From positions 1 to 5,181 of the forward strand of contig PIXS01000114.1 in NCBI GenBank assembly GCA_003096255.1: a stretch of 5,181 nucleotides of DNA. Reading direction: 5' to 3'. How positions within the stretch are numbered: position 1 is the stretch's first letter; each line of letters starts with the position of its first letter. The notes beneath the pieces are model-generated. The model made no database searches. It was not told the DNA's origin and saw nothing but the letters and a program-made list of their open reading frames with translations. Positions 1 to 5,181 of this stretch are shown here, piece after piece. This DNA is from Candidatus Bathyarchaeum sp. GTDB taxonomy: Archaea > Thermoproteota > Bathyarchaeia > Bathyarchaeales > Bathyarchaeaceae. The position numbers and the translations under genes were made by a program.

Positions 1-1500
1 AAACAAAAGAACATTCAAAAACTTGAACAAAAATTAAACAACGCTAGAAAATCGTTCAAGAAACAAAAAGACACACTTCAAAAACTTGATAACACTAAAG
101 AAGGTGTTGTTACTCCTGATGATTTAGATAACTTACCTAAAGCTGTAAGAGAACAATTAGATAATCATCAAGTATTATTCCATCCTAACGAAGGTCCACA
201 AACAGACTTCCTTGCTGCTGGTGAGAAAGATGTGTTATACGGTGGAGCTGCTGGTGCTGGTAAATCATATGCCATGATTGTTGACCCACTAAGATACGCA
301 CATAAGAAAGACCATAGAGCTTTAATACTAAGACGTTCTATGCCAGAGCTTAGAGAGATGATTGATAAGTCTCGTGAACTATATCCCCAAGCATTTCCCG
401 GTGCTAAGTTCAGAGAAGTAGAAAAACTTTGGAACTTTCCAAGCGGTGCAAAGGTTGAGTTTGGATTCCTTGAGAGAGATGCAGACGTATACAGATATCA
501 AGGACAAGCATATAGTTGGATAGGGTTTGATGAGATAACTCATCTACCAACAGAGTTTAGTTGGAACTATCTTGCTTCACGTCTTAGAACAACTGACCCA
601 GAAATACAAACATACCTTAGATGTACTGCTAACCCCGGAGGTGTTGGTTCGCAATGGGTAAAGAAAAGATATATTGAACCTAGCGAATCAAACAAATCCT
701 TTATGAGAAGTGATGGACTTACCCGTAGATTCATACCTGTCAAACTTGCTGATAACCCATACCTTGCAGAGGATGGTGTCTATGAGCAAATGCTTAAATC
801 TTTACCACCGATTCAACGTAGACAATTACTTGAAGGTAACTGGGATGTAGCAGAAGGTGCAGCTTTTGTAGAGTTTGACCCGCTACATCATGTGATTACT
901 CCGTTTGAATTACCTTTACATTGGGAAAGAGTTAAAGCAGTTGACTATGGATACGCTGCAGAATCCTGTTGTTTATGGGGAATAATGGACCAAAATGACG
1001 GAACTTTAATAATTTATAGAGAATTATACAAAAAAAACTTGACAGGACTCGATTTAGGTCGTATAATAACGGAAATGGAAGTAGAAGATCCGTTTTCAGT
1101 CCAAGGGGTCTTAGATACAGCAGCTTGGGCTAGAACAGGAACGACTGGTCCTACGGTTGGTGAAACATTACAACAACTAGGACACAAGCTCAGAAGAGCA
1201 GATAAAAATAGAATACAAGGTAAGATACAGATTCACGAGTATTTGAAAGTTCAGAATAGTGGGAGTCGACCTAAATTACAAATTTTTAACACTTGTCCTA
1301 ACTTGATTCGAGAACTACAAAGTATTCCTTTGAGTAAATCTAAACCTGAAGACGTAGACACAAATGCATCAGATCACGCATATGATGCTCTACGTTATCT
1401 TATTATGAGCAGACCGAGAATCAATGATCCTTTACAGCGCATAAGAGAATTAAAAAAAGAATCTATCTACAATCCAGTGGATCCAGATTTCGGATATTAA
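1..1500 (+). CDS. terL: Phage terminase large subunit (5' end missing)
   Basis: This is the ATP-driven DNA-packaging motor with its headful or end-cutting nuclease; it docks on the portal of the procapsid. The frame is open from base 1, giving 499 residues plus a stop, so the true start lies left of the window. Numbering from the first codon here, residues 1-30 are a Lys/Gln/Leu-rich probable coiled coil. Residues 60-76 hold the stretch HPNEGPQTDFLAA that leads into the Walker A loop GGAAGAGKS (81-89). Walker B is IGFDE, with D177 and E178. The coupling motif is TANPGG, about residue 210. The C-terminal half is an RNase H-like nuclease with acidic residues D315 (AVDYGYA), D372 (VLDTAA) and D458/D462 (SDHAYDALRY). 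All catalytic elements look intact. A GTG at 232 lies only three codons before Walker A and cannot be the start, because conserved sequence precedes it. The gene ends 11 nt before the next one. The family call is very secure. Confidence 0.96.
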   Translation, partial: KQKNIQKLEQKLNNARKSFKKQKDTLQKLDNTKEGVVTPDDLDNLPKAVREQLDNHQVLFHPNEGPQTDFLAAGEKDVLYGGAAGAGKSYAMIVDPLRYAHKKDHRALILRRSMPELREMIDKSRELYPQAFPGAKFREVEKLWNFPSGAKVEFGFLERDADVYRYQGQAYSWIGFDEITHLPTEFSWNYLASRLRTTDPEIQTYLRCTANPGGVGSQWVKKRYIEPSESNKSFMRSDGLTRRFIPVKLADNPYLAEDGVYEQMLKSLPPIQRRQLLEGNWDVAEGAAFVEFDPLHHVITPFELPLHWERVKAVDYGYAAESCCLWGIMDQNDGTLIIYRELYKKNLTGLDLGRIITEMEVEDPFSVQGVLDTAAWARTGTTGPTVGETLQQLGHKLRRADKNRIQGKIQIHEYLKVQNSGSRPKLQIFNTCPNLIRELQSIPLSKSKPEDVDTNASDHAYDALRYLIMSRPRINDPLQRIRELKKESIYNPVDPDFGY

Positions 1501-1511
1501 AGGATAAAACA

Positions 1512-1739
1512 ATGACAAGAAAAACAAAAATAACTTATGGCATTTCTAACAGAAGTAAAAGCATAGGAGTTGCTGGACCTAAAGGATCTTATGGAATAGA
1601 TAAAAATCCTTTTTCTACAACTTATAGAGCATCAGGAACTACAAATAGGGGTGTAAATATAGGTGCTACTGTAACTAAACCTAAGTATGGTAGTAAAAAA
1701 GATACCTATTATGGAATTCAAGTTTTCAAGAAATTTTAA
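1512..1739 (+). CDS. Small basic Gly/Tyr/Lys-rich protein with YGI repeats, unknown function
   Basis: I do not recognise this 75-aa protein. It starts at ATG 1512 behind the Shine-Dalgarno AAAGGA (1499-1504, 7-nt spacing), which overlaps the terminase stop codon, and it ends 6 nt before the portal gene, so it is packed as a real operon member. It has 15 Lys/Arg against 2 Asp and no Cys, a net charge near +13. The tripeptide YGI recurs at residues 9-11, 27-29 and 67-69, with a further YG at 59-60. Between these are Ser/Thr/Gly/Asn-rich segments with alternating polar and hydrophobic residues (for example GVNIGATVT, 47-55), suggesting short beta strands. There is no signal peptide or membrane segment. 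Its place between terminase and portal suggests a role in DNA packaging or a small DNA-binding virion protein, but that is inference from position and charge only. Confidence 0.8.
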   Translation: MTRKTKITYGISNRSKSIGVAGPKGSYGIDKNPFSTTYRASGTTNRGVNIGATVTKPKYGSKKDTYYGIQVFKKF

Positions 1740-1745
1740 TAAAAG

Positions 1746-3917
1746 ATGGAAAAGCAAGAACAAAATTCATTAAATTCAGATAATCTTTTCTTTGAAGATG
1801 TTGAAGGTGAACAAGGAAAGAAACTTGTTCTTGAAGAAGATCAAAAACTAAACTTAGTAGGTATTATACAAAGTCGATACAATGATGCAGAAACTGCAAG
1901 AATATCCCACGAACATAGATGGTTAAAAGCTTATCGTAACTACAGAGGTTTATACGATAAACACATTAAATTTAGAGAGTCTGAAAAATCTAAAGTCTTT
2001 GTAAAAATTACAAAAACGAAAGTTTTAGCAGATTTTGGACAACTAATTGATGTTGTATTCGGCACAGGTAAATTCCCTATAGGTGTTCGAGAAACCAAAA
2101 TGCCTGAAGGTGTTTCTGAGTATGCACATTTAGATACACAAAACCCATCTCCGGGAATTGAAACAAGCATCCCAGAACAAGAAGAAGAAGTTATTGAGAA
2201 TCCTTTTGACGTAGGATTTGAAGGAGATGGTAAAACTTTAAAACCCGGAGCTACATTTAGTGCTGGTAAGTTTTTAGAAGAAGAAGCAGCAGAAATTCTA
2301 TCAGAAGGTCCTAGTCCAATGCCTGAAGCCATTGAGATTAAACCTGCTCAAAAATCTGCAAGAAGAATGGAGAAGTTGATTCACGATCAGATTGAAGAAT
2401 CAAACGGATCATCTGAAATAAGAAATGCATTACTTGAGTCTGCTTTACTCGGTACAGGAATTGTTAAAGGTCCTTTTAATTTTAATAAAACTTTAAATCG
2501 TTGGGATGAGGGTGAAGACGGAGAAAGAACTTATTCTCCTGTAGATGTTAGAGTACCAAGAATAGAGTTTGTTAGTGTTTGGGATTTTTTCCCTGATCCA
2601 GCAGCTACCAATATTGACGAGTGTGAATACGTATTTCATAGACACAAACTAAACAAAAGTCAATTACGTGCTTTGCGCAAAATGCCTTACTTTGACAGTG
2701 ATGCAATTCGTGAATGCTTAATGATGGGCGCAAACTACGAAGATAAGTACTACGATACACAGTTACGTGACGAAGAAAACGATCAAGCATACGGATCAGA
2801 CAAGTACGAAGTACTAGAGTATTGGGGAATAATGGATGCCGAGTATATGCGAGAAGCAGGTGTCGATGTTCCTGATAGTGTAGATGATCTAGATGAAGTA
2901 CAAGTCAATGCTTGGATATGTAACGGTAAACTACTAAGAGTGGTTGTTAATCCGTTTACTCCACACAGATTACCGTATCATTCGTTCCCATATGAGCGTA
3001 ATCCATACAGTTTCTTTGGTATAGGTGTTGCTGAAAACATGGATGATGCGCAACAGATTATGAACGGCCACGCTAGAATGGCTATAGATAATTTAGCATT
3101 ATCAGGATCTTTAGTATTTGATGTAGATGAGTCTGCCCTTGTAGGTGGACAATCAATGGAAATATATCCGGGTAAGATATTCCGCAGACAAGCAGGAATG
3201 CCCGGACAAGCAATACACGGATTAAAGTTTCCTAATACATCAACAGAAAATATGATGATGTTTGACAAGTTTAGACAACTTGCAGATGAGCAAACAGGTA
3301 TTCCTAGTTACTCACACGGACAAACAGGAGTACAAAGTATGACAAGAACTGCTTCTGGTATGTCGATGTTATTAGGTGCAGCCAGTCTAAACATTAAAAC
3401 AGTTGTAAAGAATTTAGATGATTTCTTATTGAAGCCTTTAGGTGAATCATACTTCCAATGGAATATGCAATTTATGGAAGGCAAACTAGGAATCGAAGGA
3501 GATTTAGAAATCAATGCTATGGGTACAAACAGCTTTATGCAGAAAGAAGTAAGAAGTCAGAGATTGACTATGTTCTTACAAACTGCACAAAGTCCTGCTA
3601 TTGCACCGTTTGTTAAGATTTCTAAATTGGTTAGTGAACTAGCCTACAGTTTGGATCTTGATCCTGAAGAAATACTCAATGATCCAGAGGAAGCGGCTAT
3701 TATGGCACAAATTATAGGAATGCAAAATGTTGGACAAGAAACTGGCAATGAGGCTGCTCCCGTTGGTGAACAACAAACCACTATGGGAAGCCCTGAAGGA
3801 ACACCTGAACAACCGCAAGACGTTGGAGTTACAGGCACTGGTGGGGGCAACATCGGAATTGGAAGTGTACCGCAGTCAGGGGAAGATCAATTCTCTGGTA
3901 ATGTTGGAACAGCTTAA
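1746..3917 (+). CDS. Phage portal (head-tail connector) protein
   Basis: Portal proteins form the dodecameric ring at one capsid vertex through which the terminase pumps DNA and to which the tail attaches. At 723 residues this has the length of the large P22-type portals (P22 gp1 is about 725) rather than the compact HK97 type. Visible landmarks are an N-terminal helical stretch with HRWLKAYRNYRG (57-68); KSKVFVKITKTKVLADFGQ (81-99); an acidic, Pro/Glu-rich segment at about 130-200; LLGTGIVKGPF (234-244); FVSVWDFFPDPAATN (275-289), a signature of this portal group; YERNPYSFFGIGVAENMDDAQ (416-436); and SMTRTASGMSMLLGAA (531-546). ATG 1746 follows the previous stop by only 6 nt and has a weak Shine-Dalgarno (AAAAG at 1741-1745), so it probably relies on re-initiation. 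The last 63 codons overlap the next gene in another frame and encode a low-complexity tail with no Lys, Arg, His, Leu, Trp, Tyr or Cys. Assignment to the P22-like subgroup is from memory of motifs. Confidence 0.92.
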   Translation: MEKQEQNSLNSDNLFFEDVEGEQGKKLVLEEDQKLNLVGIIQSRYNDAETARISHEHRWLKAYRNYRGLYDKHIKFRESEKSKVFVKITKTKVLADFGQLIDVVFGTGKFPIGVRETKMPEGVSEYAHLDTQNPSPGIETSIPEQEEEVIENPFDVGFEGDGKTLKPGATFSAGKFLEEEAAEILSEGPSPMPEAIEIKPAQKSARRMEKLIHDQIEESNGSSEIRNALLESALLGTGIVKGPFNFNKTLNRWDEGEDGERTYSPVDVRVPRIEFVSVWDFFPDPAATNIDECEYVFHRHKLNKSQLRALRKMPYFDSDAIRECLMMGANYEDKYYDTQLRDEENDQAYGSDKYEVLEYWGIMDAEYMREAGVDVPDSVDDLDEVQVNAWICNGKLLRVVVNPFTPHRLPYHSFPYERNPYSFFGIGVAENMDDAQQIMNGHARMAIDNLALSGSLVFDVDESALVGGQSMEIYPGKIFRRQAGMPGQAIHGLKFPNTSTENMMMFDKFRQLADEQTGIPSYSHGQTGVQSMTRTASGMSMLLGAASLNIKTVVKNLDDFLLKPLGESYFQWNMQFMEGKLGIEGDLEINAMGTNSFMQKEVRSQRLTMFLQTAQSPAIAPFVKISKLVSELAYSLDLDPEEILNDPEEAAIMAQIIGMQNVGQETGNEAAPVGEQQTTMGSPEGTPEQPQDVGVTGTGGGNIGIGSVPQSGEDQFSGNVGTA
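3716..3720 (+). promoter_or_regulatory. Shine-Dalgarno inside the portal gene for the overlapping gene
   Basis: AGGAA lies 6 nt before ATG 3727, inside portal codons. An in-frame TAG at 3715-3717 overlaps it, so the small frame cannot extend further left, and ATG 3727 is the first start codon after that stop. This supports independent initiation of the small gene rather than a frameshifted portal product. Confidence 0.65.
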
Positions 3918-3966
3918 AGAACAAGTAGAAGAAGCTACGAAAAGAAAAGAGGAGATTAATGCCTAA
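3727..3966 (+). CDS. Small helical coiled-coil protein, gene overlapping the portal 3' end
   Basis: This 79-aa protein is read in the +1 frame relative to the portal; 191 nt of its 240-nt gene lie inside the portal gene, and it then overlaps the next gene by 8 nt (ATGCCTAA). The protein looks real, not a shadow. It has a Trp at 20, regular helical heptads, the block ALVGATSELEVYRSQGKINSL (37-57), and a charged C-terminal coiled coil (LEQLKEQVEEATKRKEE, 60-76). Small proteins with a similar -SELE-YR-QG-I--L- helix pattern are familiar to me downstream of portal genes in tailed phages, but their function is unknown. Codon use is unlike its neighbours: 6 of the first 15 Leu codons are CTG and 5 are TTG, as expected where a second frame constrains the DNA. 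ATG 3748 is an alternative start but has a poorer Shine-Dalgarno. A role as a head-assembly or packaging accessory is inference from position. Confidence 0.8.
   Translation: MLDKKLAMRLLPLVNNKPLWEALKEHLNNRKTLELQALVGATSELEVYRSQGKINSLVMLEQLKEQVEEATKRKEEINA
3949..3954 (+). promoter_or_regulatory. Shine-Dalgarno that fixes the start of the acidic protein
   Basis: GAGGAG sits 4 nt before ATG 3959, within the last codons of the preceding 79-aa gene. With the 8-nt stop/start overlap it indicates translational coupling of the two genes. Confidence 0.7.
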
Positions 3967-4579
3967 TAAAAAGAAACAGTATTATCAAGAAGGCGGTGAA
4001 GCCATAGAAGGTCAGATGGATGATCTTATGATGATGCCTGAAGAAGAAGAAGAAATGGTTCCTGTTGAGACTCCGATGGAGTCAGACGAAGAGATGGAAG
4101 ATAACTATATAGATTTTATAGTCGGTGAGTCTTTGACTCCCGAAGACGAAGAATATTTGCTGACTGCACTTGAACAAGATGATCGACTCAGTATGATCTT
4201 TGATCAAGTTGTAGAAACAGCTTCAGAATTTGCAGGTTCTGGACCCGTTGAAGGTCCGGGAACTGGAATGTCCGATTCGATACCTGCAAGGTTATCGGAT
4301 GGGGAATTTGTTATAACATCAAAAGCCACAGAAGAGATTGGTCCTGACAAACTTCAAAGTATGATGGAACAAGCTGAAATGGATGCTGATGCTAGACAAA
4401 TGAGACAAACTGGTGGATTAATAACTAAAGAAGAGGAACAAGAAGAACAAACTCAAAAAGTTCCTTCTGTTGTTGTTGAAAGAGAACAACCTTTACTTGT
4501 AGAGGAAGATCCAATGCAACAAAAGAATAAGGAAGCTATGAGATCTTTAGATCCTAGATTAAGTTTATTCGCTAGTTAA
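3959..4579 (+). CDS. Acidic virion-type protein with the SDSIPARLSDGEFV motif
   Basis: This 206-aa protein starts with a short basic and aromatic head (KKKQYYQEGG, 4-13), followed by an extremely acidic, Met-rich region (about 20-65, including five consecutive Glu at 28-32). A short helical part (TPEDEEYLLTALEQDDRLSMIFDQVVETA) spans 60-88. At 99-119 comes the Gly-rich motif GPGTGMSDSIPARLSDGEFVI. Versions of that motif (G-GTG-SDSIPA-LSDGEFV) occur in many phage structural proteins, including some tape-measure C termini; its molecular role is not established to my knowledge. The remainder (about 120-206) is charged, Gln/Glu-rich helix. There is no signal peptide or membrane span. It lies between portal and scaffold genes, so a head-associated or assembly-chaperone role is plausible but inferred. 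Translation is probably coupled to the preceding gene. The annotation as a phage structural-region protein is firm; the exact function is not known. Confidence 0.88.
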   Translation: MPNKKKQYYQEGGEAIEGQMDDLMMMPEEEEEMVPVETPMESDEEMEDNYIDFIVGESLTPEDEEYLLTALEQDDRLSMIFDQVVETASEFAGSGPVEGPGTGMSDSIPARLSDGEFVITSKATEEIGPDKLQSMMEQAEMDADARQMRQTGGLITKEEEQEEQTQKVPSVVVEREQPLLVEEDPMQQKNKEAMRSLDPRLSLFAS

Positions 4580-4585
4580 CTAACC

Positions 4586-4625
4586 GTAGAGCCACCTGTC
4601 CTAGTCAGACAGCACTCTACATTTT
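4586..4625 (+). terminator. Stem-loop with short T tract, possible weak terminator or RNA-processing site
   Basis: GTAGAG (4586-4591) pairs perfectly with CTCTAC (4615-4620). Inside it CTGTC (4596-4600) pairs with GACAG (4608-4612) around the 7-nt loop CTAGTCA, leaving an internal loop of 4 nt on the left and 2 nt on the right. The stem is followed at once by ATTTT (4621-4625). It begins 6 nt after the stop of the acidic protein gene, a typical terminator position. The interrupted stem and only four T residues make it a weak intrinsic terminator; an mRNA-stabilising or RNase-cut hairpin is equally possible. Confidence 0.4.
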
Positions 4626-4718
4626 AAAAAAGTAAAATACCTTTTGATGCCACCTTATTTAGGCAAGCACTTATTTAGAAGACGTTCTTGGAATAAGCCA
4701 CCTTGGTAGAGTAAGCAC
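4591..4718 (+). repeat. Three copies of the unit GCCACCT-N(11-14)-GCAC
   Basis: GCCACCT occurs at 4591-4597, 4649-4655 and 4697-4703. Each copy is followed by GCAC, at 4612-4615, 4667-4670 and 4715-4718, with gaps of 14, 11 and 11 nt. The base pair context before GCAC is also similar (GACA, GCAA, GTAA). Unit starts are 58 and 48 nt apart. All three lie in the non-coding gap. I do not recognise the unit as a named element. Possible roles are binding sites for a phage protein, a repeated RNA fold, or the remains of duplicated sequence. Confidence 0.6.
4670..4697 (+). promoter_or_regulatory. Hairpin in the 5' leader of the scaffold gene
   Basis: CTTATTT (4670-4676) pairs with GAATAAG (4691-4697), including one G-U pair. 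The stem continues as AGAA (4677-4680) with TTCT (4685-4688) around a GACG loop, with TG (4689-4690) bulged. That gives 11 base pairs ending 27 nt before the Shine-Dalgarno. It could shape or protect the leader mRNA. The stem is AT-rich and no T run follows it, so it is not a terminator. Confidence 0.4.
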
Positions 4719-4723
4719 AGAGG

Positions 4724-4730
4724 AAAGGAG
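4724..4730 (+). promoter_or_regulatory. Strong Shine-Dalgarno of the scaffold-type gene
   Basis: AAAGGAG lies 6 nt before ATG 4737 and is the best ribosome binding site in the window, in keeping with high expression of a scaffold protein. It selects ATG 4737 as the start. Confidence 0.8.
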
Positions 4731-4736
4731 AGTAAA

Positions 4737-5181
4737 ATGACTGACAATGAAAATGTAGCTTCTACTGAAGAAGCAAAAAATGAACCCGTACCTAATCCGT
4801 ATAATATGAGAAAAACATGGCACACGGAAGATGTTATGCCAGCAGCTAATGTTGATAGTGCTAATAGTTTATTTGTAGAACCTAAAACACCTGTACAACA
4901 AACAGAAAGTGAGGAACCACAAGAAACTAAACAACCAGTATCTAAAGACGAAGCATATAAAAGGCCTGACTATAAAAAAAGGTACGATGACTTGAAAAGA
5001 CATTACGATAGTAAACTTAACGAGTTTAGACAACGAGAGCAAGAACTTATTCAAGAAGCAACAGCTTCAAGACCTGAGTATCAAGCTCCTAAAACTGTCG
5101 AAGAACTTGAACAATTTAAAGCACAATATCCTGATGTCTATGATGTGGTTGAAACTGTTTCACACTTACAAAGTGAAGCGA
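4737..5181 (+). CDS. Scaffolding-type head assembly protein (3' end missing)
   Basis: The frame is open from ATG 4737 to the right edge (148 full codons). Scaffolding proteins co-assemble with major capsid protein to form the procapsid and leave before or during packaging. The N-terminal 70 residues are disordered-looking and rich in Glu, Pro, Thr, Gln and Asn. From about residue 75 comes a basic coiled-coil block (DYKKRYDDLKRHYDSKLNEF, about 78-97, then RQREQELIQEA). This is followed by YQAPKTVEELEQFKAQYPDV and DVVETVSHLQSEA. I recognise this order of segments from scaffold proteins of marine podovirus-like phages; that is memory, not a search. Context agrees, because it follows portal and accessory genes where scaffold and then major capsid are expected. 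It has its own structured leader and strong Shine-Dalgarno. The missing C terminus would carry the capsid-binding helix in known scaffolds. Confidence 0.82.
   Translation, partial: MTDNENVASTEEAKNEPVPNPYNMRKTWHTEDVMPAANVDSANSLFVEPKTPVQQTESEEPQETKQPVSKDEAYKRPDYKKRYDDLKRHYDSKLNEFRQREQELIQEATASRPEYQAPKTVEELEQFKAQYPDVYDVVETVSHLQSEA

Larger units (their letters stand above)
4580..4736. other. Structured 157-nt intergenic leader ahead of the scaffold gene
   Basis: This is the only sizeable non-coding gap in a window otherwise packed with genes. It contains, in order, a two-tier stem-loop (4586-4620), an AT-only hairpin (ATTTTA 4621-4626 with TAAAAT 4633-4638), three GCCACCT...GCAC units, a second long hairpin (4670-4697) and a strong Shine-Dalgarno (4724-4730). 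I see no convincing sigma70 promoter; TAAAAT at 4633-4638 is -10-like but lacks a -35. The region probably controls expression of scaffold and capsid genes separately from the packaging genes, by termination, RNA processing, a phage promoter or mRNA structure. Which of these applies cannot be told from sequence alone. Confidence 0.6.

Noticed and set aside
232..234. GTG as the start of the terminase gene
   Set aside because: The frame is open to base 1 and contains recognisable terminase sequence (HPNEGPQTDFLAA) before this codon, which is only three codons from Walker A.
1940..2332. 130-codon minus-strand open frame inside the portal gene
   Set aside because: It is fully antisense to well-conserved portal sequence, Ser-rich as antisense shadows are, with no Shine-Dalgarno or family resemblance. 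The same reasoning removes the minus-strand frames at 2605-2790, 2978-3268, 3308-3514, 3644-3853 and 4869-5054.
3700..3730. Programmed frameshift joining portal to the 79-aa protein
   Set aside because: No slippery heptamer is seen, a +1 shift would be needed, and the small gene has its own ATG with a well-spaced AGGAA. A sequencing indel cannot be excluded without reads.
4633..4638. TAAAAT as a sigma70 -10 box
   Set aside because: The hexamer is close to consensus, but nothing like TTGACA lies 16-18 nt upstream, and the base composition makes such a match common.
4649..4730. Known riboswitch (glutamine type) in the scaffold leader
   Set aside because: ACGTTC followed later by GGAA is only a loose reminder of that motif; the conserved core is not present and the gene context does not fit.
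4580..4736. tRNA or CRISPR-like array in the gap
   Set aside because: There is no cloverleaf or TTCGA arm, and the repeated units are short, split and unevenly spaced without uniform spacers.
1..5181. A new defence, anti-defence or mobile system
   Set aside because: Every gene fits a standard phage packaging and head-assembly module; no nuclease, methylase, toxin or recombinase outside the terminase is visible.

Overview
The window is a co-directional (+ strand) stretch of the DNA-packaging and head-assembly module of a tailed double-stranded DNA phage. The gene order is terminase large subunit, small basic protein, portal protein, small coiled-coil protein, acidic virion-type protein, then a scaffolding-type protein. 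The AT-rich DNA, the style of the terminase and portal sequences, and a long portal (723 aa) resemble uncultured marine podovirus-like phages of the kind that infect abundant marine alphaproteobacteria or cyanobacteria. That host and clade placement is my recollection of family style, not a search result. I see no bacterial housekeeping gene, integrase, tRNA, IS element or CRISPR array.

Layout: 1-1500 is the terminase large subunit, cut by the left edge. 1512-1739 is a 75-aa strongly basic protein with YGI repeats that I do not recognise. 1746-3917 is the portal. 3727-3966 is a 79-aa coiled-coil protein; about 80% of its gene lies inside the 3' end of the portal gene in the +1 frame. 3959-4579 is an acidic protein carrying the phage motif SDSIPARLSDGEFV. 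4580-4736 is the only real non-coding gap. 4737-5181 is the start of a scaffolding-type protein, cut by the right edge. Minus-strand open frames are shadows of these genes.

How the genes fit together: the terminase pumps DNA through the portal ring into a procapsid built on the scaffold; the major capsid gene is expected just past the right edge. From the terminase to the acidic protein the genes are tightly packed, with gaps of 6-11 nt or overlaps of 8 and 191 nt, as expected of one translationally coupled late transcript. The 157-nt gap ahead of the scaffold gene breaks that packing. It holds a two-tier stem-loop, three copies of a GCCACCT...GCAC unit, a second long hairpin and a strong Shine-Dalgarno, so it is the likely place where scaffold/capsid expression is separated from the upstream packaging genes.

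The two most interesting points are the overprinted portal tail (a compositionally extreme Gly/Gln/Thr/Pro tail encoded over a normal-looking helical protein) and the repeat- and hairpin-rich leader of the scaffold gene, which contains mutually exclusive pairings. I found no convincing new defence or mobile system.
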